DNA of 8,410 nucleotides from Candidatus Competibacteraceae bacterium (GTDB lineage: Bacteria > Pseudomonadota > Gammaproteobacteria > Competibacterales > Competibacteraceae): positions 1-8,410 of the forward strand of contig DPWB01000310.1 in NCBI GenBank assembly GCA_003527885.1. Reading direction: 5' to 3'. The notes below the pieces were generated by a model, which was given only the letters and a program-made list of their open reading frames with translations, was not told where the DNA came from and searched no databases. Below, in pieces: positions 1 through 5,544 of the stretch (its first letter is position 1; the number at the start of each line of letters is the position of its first letter). The translations under genes were made by a program, and so were the position numbers.

Positions 1-78
1 TTTTTTCTAAGATCTCGGCGACCACGAGAATCTACACTGGCTCGCTCGTCGGCGGCGTAAGATGTGTATAAGAGACAG
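1..78 (+). other. Nextera i5 sequencing adapter with Tn5 mosaic end (artefact)
   Basis: This is library adapter and not genomic DNA. Bases 60-78 are the exact 19-bp Tn5 mosaic end AGATGTGTATAAGAGACAG. Upstream, 46-59 closely match the Nextera read-1 overhang TCGTCGGCAGCGTC with two differences, and 17-37 match the P5 stem GGCGACCACCGAGATCTACAC with small indels. The two blocks are separated by exactly 8 bases (38-45, TGGCTCGC), the length of an i5 index. The indel-type errors suggest a long-read platform sequenced an Illumina-style tagmented library. Genomic sequence begins at 79. Confidence 0.97.
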
Positions 79-164
79 CCCCCGCCGCATTGGTAAGGCT
101 GCTTGCCGTTCCTCGTTTTGCCGTGCTTGCGTGTTCGCTCGCTACCACAATGATAACAGTTCAT
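79..164 (-). CDS. IS1-family-type transposase, N-terminal zinc ribbon (partial)
   Basis: The first 28 codons of a protein are visible, starting at an ATG (minus strand, 164-162) and running off the insert at 79. The reading is MNCYHCGSERTR followed by KHGKTRNGKQPYQCGG. It has a CxxC pair (C3, C6), the GS that usually follows it, a basic KxGKxRNGKQ stretch, and a third Cys (C26) after an aromatic residue. The fourth Cys would lie just beyond the edge. This is the start typical of IS1-family InsA and related transposases, whose N-terminal zinc ribbon precedes a helix-turn-helix and a DDE domain in the second frame. A zinc ribbon of another IS family cannot be excluded from 28 residues. The truncation is technical, because adapter begins at 78. 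Confidence 0.65.
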
Positions 165-205
165 CGCCCTAGCCTAACCTATACTCCCCTCAGTGAGCCA
201 CTACC
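79..205 (-). mobile_element. 5' end of an IS1-like insertion sequence, cut at the window edge
   Basis: The segment reads inward on the minus strand from a possible terminal inverted repeat at 205-188 (GGTAGTGGCTCACTGAGG), through a roughly 23-base untranslated stretch, to the ATG of a zinc-ribbon transposase at 164. The layout, a terminal repeat only about 40 bases before the first ORF, fits the IS1 family. The end sequence begins GGT and contains ACTGA, as the left end of IS1 does, but the match is loose. The rest of the element, including the other end, is lost at the library cut at 79, so neither the inverted-repeat partner nor a target-site duplication can be checked. Confidence 0.5.
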
Positions 206-557
206 CATTTTCAAAAGAAGGAAGGCTTGAAAATTCCTGCATGGCGTCGATCACGGCGTGAAGCGCTTCCTCAATCGACTTGATTGCATCACGCGCGAGC
301 AAACGCTTTTGAAGCTCTGCCGCCGCCCGTGAAACCCGCTCCGCTCCCACGAAACCCGAACTCGATTTCAAGCGGTGAACACGTTTTTTTAGGGTTTCCT
401 GATCTGAAGCGATTCGAGGGATCGATTGTAATAACACCTGTCGTTCTTCGAGAACAAACGCCCGAAAATCATCGAAAAGCGCTTTCGCTATCGCCAGATC
501 ATCACGAGAAGCCGCGAGCGTTGTCTCAAAATTAAACACGATTGGCAAAAATTTCAC
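201..557 (-). CDS. Orphan HPt-domain phosphotransfer protein
   Basis: This 118-residue protein looks like a stand-alone histidine phosphotransfer (HPt) domain, a cytoplasmic shuttle that passes phosphoryl groups between receiver domains in a multistep phosphorelay. The diagnostic motif is HRLKSSSGFVGA at residues 61-72, matching the family pattern HxLKGSSxxxGA, with His61 as the expected phospho-acceptor. Amphipathic helices lie before it (about 16-48) and after it (75-110), giving the four-helix-bundle length. The start is a GTG at 557; an in-frame TGA lies about 60 bases upstream, so this is not the tail of a hybrid kinase as the sequence stands. GTG at codon 7 is an alternative, and no clear Shine-Dalgarno precedes either. 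No kinase or receiver partner is in the window. The last codon and the TAG stop overlap the probable IS end, so the original C-terminus may have been longer. Confidence 0.8.
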   Translation of the reverse strand: MKFLPIVFNFETTLAASRDDLAIAKALFDDFRAFVLEERQVLLQSIPRIASDQETLKKRVHRLKSSSGFVGAERVSRAAAELQKRLLARDAIKSIEEALHAVIDAMQEFSSLPSFENG

Positions 558-942
558 GGCAGAAAAATCACTACGTAAACTATTTATGTTTTGTACAATG
601 TTACACTGAGTTCAATCGAGACGCTATTCCTTCGACAGCCATTTCCCTCTCCGAAAAAACGAGTTGTCCATTTCCAACGGCCACTGATACAGCGATTCAC
701 CAAAAACTTACCTCACCGGTCGCATTCAATGGGCGATCCTGTTGCATTTCGCCGTCAACGCGGTCCACCAACTGATCATGGCGGACCCACCCGTCGCCGG
801 TCCAGCGTGAGCTATAACCGCAACGACCTCCAGAGCGCCTCCATGCCGAGCCGCCCGATCCGCTATACCACCGCTCCGGGTGACGCCAGCAGTGAACGGC
901 GTCTCACGGGCGAGGAAAAAGACCTTCTGAGCCGATCCGACC
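558..942. other. Intergenic stretch without a recognisable gene
   Basis: Between the HPt start and repeat copy 1 I see no convincing gene. The first 100 bases are AT-rich and should contain the HPt promoter on the minus strand, but no well-spaced -35/-10 pair stands out. The remainder becomes GC-rich. Open frames cross it on both strands, but their translations are Arg/Pro/Ser-rich without motifs, as expected by chance at high GC. A short plus-strand frame near 715-807 has a hydrophobic stretch (AILLHFAVNAVHQLIM) but no start with a ribosome site and no recognisable family. Confidence 0.5.
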
Positions 943-1124
943 ACCTGGGATGCCGCAACCCCGTGGCCCCACCCCCCTCGCTGTCGCGGGCACCCTCGGT
1001 GCCGTTGCCGAGAAAATCCCGCTCGGCCAGCGCGGGCGGACCCTGGCGGCTGACGCCGCCCATCCCGATCCGCCGCTCGGGGTATCGGACCCCTGTCCCT
1101 TGCACGGCCGGCTGGCGTTCTGAC
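943..1124 (+). repeat. Dispersed repeat, copy 1 (about 180 bp)
   Basis: This segment matches 4799-4975 in the same orientation. The first 24 bases (943-966 against 4799-4822) are identical. The middle is diverged with small indels. The last 70 bases (1055-1124 against 4906-4975) differ at 7 positions by hand alignment, about 90% identity. The sequence is GC-rich. A shared plus-strand frame ends at a TGA in both copies, but most differences change the amino acid, so it looks non-coding. Copy 1 ends 87 bases beyond the helicase stop codon and copy 2 lies upstream of the helicase start, so the pair brackets that gene as direct repeats. Confidence 0.8.
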
Positions 1125-1138
1125 GGCACGGCCGTCAG
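1120..1138. other. Perfect 8-bp inverted repeat downstream of the helicase
   Basis: CTGACGGC at 1120-1127 and GCCGTCAG at 1131-1138 form an 8-bp stem with a 3-base loop, located 72 bases past the helicase stop and at the right edge of repeat copy 1. No T-run follows on either strand, so a classical rho-independent terminator is not supported. It may stabilise the helicase mRNA 3' end or be part of the repeat boundary; copy 2 does not carry the hairpin. Confidence 0.55.
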
Positions 1139-1210
1139 GAATCCCGTTTCTGGAAAACGTGGCGCTGGCGGTTTTGACCGAGACCGCCGCGCGCTTCACG
1201 CGCTTTCCGC

Positions 1211-4200
1211 CTAGAGCGGGGAGGTCGGACCCTGCCCTCTCGCGGGCACCCGCAGGAGCGGAAGCAAATCCATGACCTCGCAAAACAGCGCGCGATCCCG
1301 CCAGTCGCGCCTGTCGCCGATCACGTAGAAGCGCCGCTTGGCGCGCGTCGCCGCCACGTTCAAGAGGTTGGGTTCGGAAACCGCCCAGTCGCGGGCTCCT
1401 GGTTGGTCTGTGTTGCCGCCCAACACCAAGATGACCACGGGTGACTCCTTGCCCTGCATCGTGTGGATGGTCCCGGACGCCGGGATTCTTTTCAGCTCAC
1501 CGAGACGTTTCCGAACGTCCTTGAAGGGCGTGATGACGGAGATGTCCTTCCCCTCCACACCATCCTCATAAAGGGCCGCGAGCAACTCCAGCAGCGCCTG
1601 GCCTTCGGCGGGAACCCAGTTACCCTCGGAGGGGCCACGGGCCTGCACCCACCCCGTGGGTAGGCTGGCCCGCGTTTCCCGCTCCGGCGGCGGCGCGATG
1701 GTCCCGTACACCATGGCACCGTCGTAGGCGATGCGGTTGGCGAGCTGATGCATGGGTTTATCGCACCGGCGGTGGACGACCAAGGGCAGCCCCACCCAGG
1801 TCTTGTGGCCGGCCGGGCCGGCCATGCGCCCCCACGGCGTGGCGTCGTCGGCCAGGGTCTGCGCGGACTGTCGGTTGGGCAACCAGCGCGCGTCGACGCG
1901 GTATCGCGTCCGCATGTGTTCCAGCACCGCATCGGAAACGGTGACGATGGGCTTGAGCTGCATCGGATCGCCCACCGTGAGCGCTCGCCGGGACCGCCAC
2001 AGCGCGCCGACGGCGGCTTGCGGGGACGCTTGGCCCGCTTCGTCCGCCAGCAACCAACCGATCTCTCCCGCGCCCAACGTGCCGAACGACCGCGAGAAGG
2101 ATGCAAAAGTGCTGCTCAAGACCGGAACCACCATGAACAGCGACGCCCAAACCGAGCGGATCGCGTCGCGCGAGACGCCCCGAAAGCGCGTTCCCGCCAA
2201 CAGGGCGTTGATCGAGCGCAGGTTGGAGCTCAACCGTAACGCTTCCAGTTCGAAGAACGTCTGATGCAGCTTCAACGCCCGGATGAAAACCCGCGCGCGC
2301 GCTTGCCGCCAGCCGTCGACGCGCCACGGCTCGGCCAGTTCGACGGCGTCTCCACGACCGATTACCCCCTCGTGAAGCCACGTCAGAAGGTGATCCGCAC
2401 GGTGGGTTTCGGCGAGCTTTTCGGCGTCCTGTCGCAGGGTCCGGATGCGCTCCTCCAACCGTTGGAGCTCGCGGTGGGTTTCGGTCATCCGTTCTTGCGA
2501 CGCCGCGCGCGCGGCGTCGAGCTGGCCGACGAGCCGCGCCAGCCGCTCGAACTCGAACTTGGCGAGGGCGTGCTGGCTTTCCAACAGCTCCCGCATCGCC
2601 TTCCAGGCGCGCCAAGCGCCCCACACGCTGAACAGGTTGGCCCGCAAGCCGGGCTTGCGGGCCTGATGCCCTTGGAGCGCTTCCACGCAGCGCTGGAGCG
2701 CTTCGCGGGCGGGCCGGCCTTCCTCGGCATCCAGGCGAACGAGCCGGCCGACCGCATCGGCCGACTCCCGTTCGAGCGCCCGCAGCCGTTCGGTTTTCTC
2801 CAGCTTCTCTCGATTCGCCCGTTCGAGCGCCTGAATCCATTCCCGGATGCGGGCCGCCCCGCTCCAGGCGCGCCGCGCTTCCGCTTTGGCGGTTTCGTAC
2901 TCGGCGACGGCTTGTCGCCATAGGGCCTTGCGTTGTTCCGGGGTGCGGGAATCGTTGACTTTGGCGCGTTCGTTGAGCCAGTCGCGCAAACCCTGCGGGT
3001 TTTTCTCGATTTCTTTTTCGGAAGGCGCGGCGCGGTGACCCCCACGTCCGACGCCGTCCCCCGAAGCCGGTGGTGGTGGCGGGGCCAATCCACCGTTCGC
3101 GCCATCACCGGAGGCGCCGTCGCGAGCGTCGGGGTCTGCCTCGCCGTCCGGCGCCCCGTCCGCTTGGTCCAAGGCGCCGGACGGACGCCTGCCGTAAAAG
3201 TAGCGGTCCACGAACCGGGTGCGTCTCGCCTTGCTGCCCAGCGCGCCAGAGATCAGGCCCCACGCGGGTTTTCCGGCGATCAACGCGCCCAGTTCGGCGA
3301 AATGTTCCGCCTCGGGCAACCAGCTTTCGTCGATTTTGTCCCGCTGGGGCAATTCGAGCGTGACGTTTTCCACGGCCCCGTTGTTGGAGGAGGCGACCAC
3401 GATCTCGAACCCGTACAGGCCGGGGTCGAGCCTGTGGAAACTCTGCGGCTTGCCACCGTCGTTGGCGGTTTCGGGCCCGCCGCCCGCGAACGCCGAGGAG
3501 GCGCGAGGCAGCTTGGCGAGCGCATCGGCGCGCCGGACGACGATGGCCGCGATCAAATCGCGCAGGAGCGTCGTCTTGCCCGTGCCCGGCGGACCGTTCA
3601 CGCCCAGCAGCCCGCCGCCCTCGCCGAGGGTGGCGAGGGCCGTGTTGACGGCCAACTGCTGCGAGTGCACGAGTCCCAGATGTCGCTCGCTCGGCCAGCA
3701 GCCATCGGCGTAGGCGTCCGGCATCAGCCGGTCGATCAGAGCGGGGGAAGCTCGGTCGCCGTCCATATGCAGGCGCGCTTGTGGATCGTGTTCGGACAGG
3801 TAGCGATCCAACGGCGGGCTGCTGACGCCCTGACTTATCCTGTCGGCGACGTCGGCCAGATCGGACAGCAGGAAACTGTTGAACGGGTCGTCTTCCGGTT
3901 CGATCTTGTCGGGGTTCACGGGCTGGGAGCGGAAGCGGAGCTGACGGCGGTTCATGTCGCCGAAAAAATCCGCCACGTTGAGGAAACCGAGAACCTTCCA
4001 GGTCAATTCGCGCAAGGTGTCGCCGGACACCCGGCCGCCCATCAGCGGCGCGATCCGGTCGCGAAGGAGGTTTTGGTCCTCGTCGAACCCCCGCGCCCAA
4101 TCCGCGCCGGCGAGAACCCGCCCCAGAAACCACGCTTCGCTGGAGAGCGTAAAGCTGTCGTCGACCAGATGTCCGTTCGCCCCGAACTTCGCGGCGAACA

Positions 4201-4504
4201 GGGCCGATTGGCGACGCTGAGGTTCCCGGTAGCCCTGATCGGCCCCGAAGACCTTTTTGAGTCGGTCGGCGATGCACCGGCTGTCGTACAGATGAGCGTA
4301 AAGCGTGTGGCTCCAGATCCTTTTTTTGGGGAGCGCCTGCCGGGCGACGAGGCTTTCTGGCGCCCAAGCGGGGACGGGATGCCTCAAAGACGTATCGTGA
4401 AAGAAGGCCGCTTGAACGCTGGTGCGCCTCGCCAGCTTGGGGGCCGCCTGAGGTTGTAAAAGCTCCACGGCATGCCAATAACGGACAACGCTTTCCTGAT
4501 CCAT
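1211..4504 (-). CDS. Superfamily 1 (Upf1/DNA2-like) helicase with coiled-coil insertion
   Basis: A 1097-residue ATP-dependent nucleic-acid helicase or translocase. Numbering from M1 at 4504: Walker A/motif I GPPGTGKT 304-311; motif Ia VVASSNNGAVENV 369-381; motif II ADEAGQ with D821-E822; motif III VGDPMQL 844-850; motif V TIHTMQGKESPVV 1012-1024; motif VI NVAATRAKRRFYVIGD 1049-1064 with the arginine finger. This order and wording is that of AAA_11/AAA_12 Upf1-like enzymes. Residues 1-300 form an N-terminal region I cannot assign. Between motifs Ia and II are about 440 residues, including a Gly/Asp/Ala/Pro-rich linker (about 439-495) and long Glu/Arg/Leu-rich helices (about 500-700) likely to be coiled coil. 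The frame is open back to 4675, but ATG 4504 is preferred because GGGAGAGGGG lies 6 bases upstream and the extra 57 residues are low-complexity. It is transcribed alone and flanked by direct repeats. Large stand-alone helicases of this kind occur in bacterial defence islands; a defence role here is inference. Confidence 0.92.
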   Translation of the reverse strand: MDQESVVRYWHAVELLQPQAAPKLARRTSVQAAFFHDTSLRHPVPAWAPESLVARQALPKKRIWSHTLYAHLYDSRCIADRLKKVFGADQGYREPQRRQSALFAAKFGANGHLVDDSFTLSSEAWFLGRVLAGADWARGFDEDQNLLRDRIAPLMGGRVSGDTLRELTWKVLGFLNVADFFGDMNRRQLRFRSQPVNPDKIEPEDDPFNSFLLSDLADVADRISQGVSSPPLDRYLSEHDPQARLHMDGDRASPALIDRLMPDAYADGCWPSERHLGLVHSQQLAVNTALATLGEGGGLLGVNGPPGTGKTTLLRDLIAAIVVRRADALAKLPRASSAFAGGGPETANDGGKPQSFHRLDPGLYGFEIVVASSNNGAVENVTLELPQRDKIDESWLPEAEHFAELGALIAGKPAWGLISGALGSKARRTRFVDRYFYGRRPSGALDQADGAPDGEADPDARDGASGDGANGGLAPPPPPASGDGVGRGGHRAAPSEKEIEKNPQGLRDWLNERAKVNDSRTPEQRKALWRQAVAEYETAKAEARRAWSGAARIREWIQALERANREKLEKTERLRALERESADAVGRLVRLDAEEGRPAREALQRCVEALQGHQARKPGLRANLFSVWGAWRAWKAMRELLESQHALAKFEFERLARLVGQLDAARAASQERMTETHRELQRLEERIRTLRQDAEKLAETHRADHLLTWLHEGVIGRGDAVELAEPWRVDGWRQARARVFIRALKLHQTFFELEALRLSSNLRSINALLAGTRFRGVSRDAIRSVWASLFMVVPVLSSTFASFSRSFGTLGAGEIGWLLADEAGQASPQAAVGALWRSRRALTVGDPMQLKPIVTVSDAVLEHMRTRYRVDARWLPNRQSAQTLADDATPWGRMAGPAGHKTWVGLPLVVHRRCDKPMHQLANRIAYDGAMVYGTIAPPPERETRASLPTGWVQARGPSEGNWVPAEGQALLELLAALYEDGVEGKDISVITPFKDVRKRLGELKRIPASGTIHTMQGKESPVVILVLGGNTDQPGARDWAVSEPNLLNVAATRAKRRFYVIGDRRDWRDRALFCEVMDLLPLLRVPARGQGPTSPL
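4454..4482 (+). promoter_or_regulatory. Candidate plus-strand promoter inside the helicase 5' coding end
   Basis: TTGTAA (4454-4459) and AATAAC (4477-4482) are separated by exactly 17 bases; each matches 4 of 6 positions of the sigma-70 consensus. It points away from the helicase, with transcription expected from about 4489 and no plus-strand gene before the terminator at 4674-4698. A match of this quality can arise by chance; its interest comes from being paired with that terminator. Confidence 0.3.
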
Positions 4505-4510
4505 TAAACG

Positions 4511-4520
4511 CCCCTCTCCC
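4511..4520 (-). promoter_or_regulatory. Ribosome binding site that fixes the helicase start
   Basis: On the minus strand GGGAGAGGGG is followed by the 6-base spacer CGTTTA and then ATG at 4504. This strong purine-rich Shine-Dalgarno supports the internal ATG over the more upstream starts that the open frame allows up to 4675. Confidence 0.75.
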
Positions 4521-4552
4521 GGAAAAGCCCATCGTATTTCGGGTGCGCTCGA

Positions 4553-4571
4553 GCGCGGCGAACCGCCGCGC
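4553..4571. other. Strong GC hairpin in the helicase leader
   Basis: GCGCGGCG (4553-4560) and CGCCGCGC (4564-4571) form a perfect 8-bp all-GC stem with a 3-base loop, about 50 bases upstream of the helicase ATG. No T-run follows on either strand. In the helicase mRNA it would be a stable leader hairpin that does not mask the ribosome site at 4511-4520. Confidence 0.55.
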
Positions 4572-4607
4572 GACGAATTGATCGCCCGGCTGGCGACCCA
4601 GAGAAAC

Positions 4608-4621
4608 CGTGACGGGTCACG
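4608..4621. promoter_or_regulatory. Palindrome upstream of the helicase
   Basis: CGTGAC-GG-GTCACG is a perfect inverted repeat with 6-bp arms and a 2-bp centre, about 105 bases upstream of the helicase ATG. The tight symmetry suits a dimeric regulator site as well as an RNA hairpin. No regulator gene is adjacent and I cannot name the binding protein. Confidence 0.35.
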
Positions 4622-4673
4622 CGGGCACCTGCCTTGCGGAGTATGATCTCCAGCGGTTGATCGGATTTCCGAC

Positions 4674-4698
4674 ACCGCTCACCAACGGAGCGGTTTTT
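4674..4698 (+). terminator. Rho-independent terminator, plus strand, without an upstream gene
   Basis: ACCGCTC (4674-4680), a 7-base loop, GAGCGGT (4688-4694), with a run of five T from 4694 to 4698. The stem is seven perfect base pairs and the T-run is on the plus strand only. The gene to its left is on the other strand, so this terminator has no obvious plus-strand gene to serve; it may end the antisense RNA proposed here or be left over from a lost gene. Confidence 0.7.
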
Positions 4699-4798
4699 GT
4701 AAGGTAGCCCCTACATGACAGTGCGATCAATTCGGACCTCGAAAGCGCCGCGCCTTCGCGCTCTGCTTTTCGGGTCCGGTTCTGGTGTTAAGCTGTTT

Positions 4799-4975
4799 AC
4801 CTGGGATGCCGCAACCCCGTGGACCTGGACCACATGGCCGTCGCTGGCGGCCTCAGCGCCGCCGTGAAAACCCCGCTCGGCCAGGCAGGCGGACCCTGGC
4901 GGGATGCCGCCCACCCCGATCCGCCGTTCGGGGCGTCGGACCCCTGTCCCTCGCACGGCCGGCTGGCGCTTTGAC
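4799..4975 (+). repeat. Dispersed repeat, copy 2 (about 177 bp)
   Basis: Same-orientation partner of 943-1124, with an identical 24-base left end and about 90% identity over the last 70 bases. It lies about 295 bases upstream of the helicase ATG and about 125 bases before hicB. The interval between this copy and the hicBA promoter (4976-5038) shows nothing else recognisable. Both edges of the similarity are sharp: flanking sequences before 4799 and after 4975 do not match those of copy 1. Confidence 0.8.
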
Positions 4976-5038
4976 CCGTTTGCGCCAATTCTCCAGCCCT
5001 CCAGCGGACCATCGCCGCCCCCGCCGCCCGCTTGTCGG

Positions 5039-5067
5039 TTGTGGTTCCACCGCCGACCCGGTATGTT
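5039..5067 (+). promoter_or_regulatory. Likely hicBA promoter
   Basis: TTGTGG (5039-5044) and TATGTT (5062-5067) are spaced 17 bases apart, 3 of 6 and 4 of 6 matches to sigma-70 consensus, ending 32 bases before the hicB start. The -35 region overlaps a small palindrome GTGG-TT-CCAC (5041-5050) that could be an operator, as toxin-antitoxin operons are usually autoregulated. This is the best-spaced pair in the gap, but the match is modest. Confidence 0.4.
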
Positions 5068-5099
5068 AAAAATCTCCGATAACGCGCGAGGCCCGCGAC

Positions 5100-5339
5100 G
5101 TGCTCTACAGCTACACCGCCAAGTACACCCGCCTCCAAAAAGGCTATATGGGCCAACTGGTCGAATGGCCGGAAGTCGTCACCGAGGGTGCCGATCTCGA
5201 TGAATGTCGGGCCCTGTTGCGAGACGCGTTGCGGGAGATGGTTCTGGCGTATCGCGACCTCGGCAAGGAGCTCCCCCCCCAAGGTGCGTTGATCGAGCAG
5301 CTCCCCGTGGAGGTAGACCTTGTCAGTGAGCCGACGTGA
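5100..5339 (+). CDS. hicB: HicB-type antitoxin
   Basis: A 79-residue protein with the HicB antitoxin fold signature: an N-terminal Tyr-rich strand (YSYTAKYT), GYMGQLVEWPEVVTEG at 15-30 (the family's 'xxGxxxxPxVVTxG' loop), then ADLDECRALLRDALREMVLAY, the amphipathic helix of the partial RNase H-like domain. HicB binds and neutralises the HicA mRNA interferase. The chain ends at residue 79 with no ribbon-helix-helix or helix-turn-helix tail, so DNA binding, if any, would not use the usual C-terminal domain. The start is GTG 5100 with GAGG at 5088-5091, 8 bases upstream. The stop overlaps the hicA start by 20 bases, implying translational coupling. The order antitoxin-then-toxin is the reverse of the classical hicAB order but is common in this family. 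Confidence 0.85.
   Translation: MLYSYTAKYTRLQKGYMGQLVEWPEVVTEGADLDECRALLRDALREMVLAYRDLGKELPPQGALIEQLPVEVDLVSEPT
5309..5313 (+). promoter_or_regulatory. hicA ribosome binding site inside hicB
   Basis: GGAGG lies within the last codons of hicB, 6 bases before TTG 5320 and 12 bases before GTG 5326, the two candidate hicA starts. Spacing favours TTG 5320, although GTG is the better initiation codon. Confidence 0.6.
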
Positions 5340-5508
5340 TGTGGTGAAATACCTCGAAGCCAACGGATTTCGCCTGCTTCGCGAAGGGGCCAACCATTCG
5401 ATTTACACGGACGGCGGAAAGGCCGTTCCCGTCAAGCGCCACCGGCAATTCGACCGCATCACGGCCAACGAGCTTTGCAAGCAGGCCGGTCTGGCCCCGA
5501 AATATTGA
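5320..5508 (+). CDS. hicA: HicA-type mRNA interferase toxin
   Basis: A 62-residue HicA/YcfA-family toxin, a small dsRBD-like ribonuclease that cleaves mRNA and halts growth when not bound by HicB. The N-terminus RRDVVKYLEANGF is the usual first helix. REGANHSIYTD at 21-31 matches the strand carrying the active-site His in the family (here His26, with an Asn where a second His or Ser is common). VPVKRHRQFDRITANEL (37-53) followed by CKQAGL is the characteristic final helix. Either TTG 5320 or GTG 5326 may be the start. It overlaps hicB by 20 bases and ends 36 bases before proQ, so read-through into proQ is possible. All expected elements are intact, so the toxin is probably functional. Confidence 0.87.
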   Translation: MSVSRRDVVKYLEANGFRLLREGANHSIYTDGGKAVPVKRHRQFDRITANELCKQAGLAPKY

Positions 5509-5544
5509 ACCCCTTTCTCGCGTTCGTCCTCACGCACCCGACCC

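Larger units (their letters stand above)
4489..4698 (+). ncRNA. Possible antisense RNA covering the helicase start and leader
   Basis: A plus-strand promoter candidate (4454-4482) and a plus-strand intrinsic terminator (4674-4698) bracket about 210 bases with no plus-strand protein gene. The transcript would be complementary to the helicase start codon, Shine-Dalgarno and leader, and would itself contain two strong inverted repeats (4553-4571, 4608-4621). It does not match a known RNA family that I recognise. If real, it could repress helicase translation in cis. The call is inferred from the two boundary signals only. Confidence 0.3.

Noticed and set aside
591..1214. Plus-strand 207-codon and minus-strand 185-codon frames across 591-1283
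   Set aside because: No ribosome site, no recognisable domain, Arg/Pro/Ser/Gly-rich. They cross the dispersed repeat, whose second copy does not keep the same frame open at conserved residues.
2933..4459. A 508-codon open frame antisense to the helicase, and several shorter ones between 1338 and 4532
   Set aside because: They lie opposite or out of frame with a helicase that has every SF1 motif. Their translations lack motifs and are Arg/Pro/Gly-rich, as expected of shadow frames in GC-rich DNA.
4505..4675. A 57-residue N-terminal extension of the helicase
   Set aside because: The frame is open, but ATG 4504 has a strong ribosome site at 6-base spacing and the extension is low-complexity and overlaps the hairpin-rich leader.
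4785..5069. Open frames across repeat copy 2
   Set aside because: The corresponding frames in copy 1 are not conserved, and differences between copies mostly change amino acids, so protein coding is not supported.
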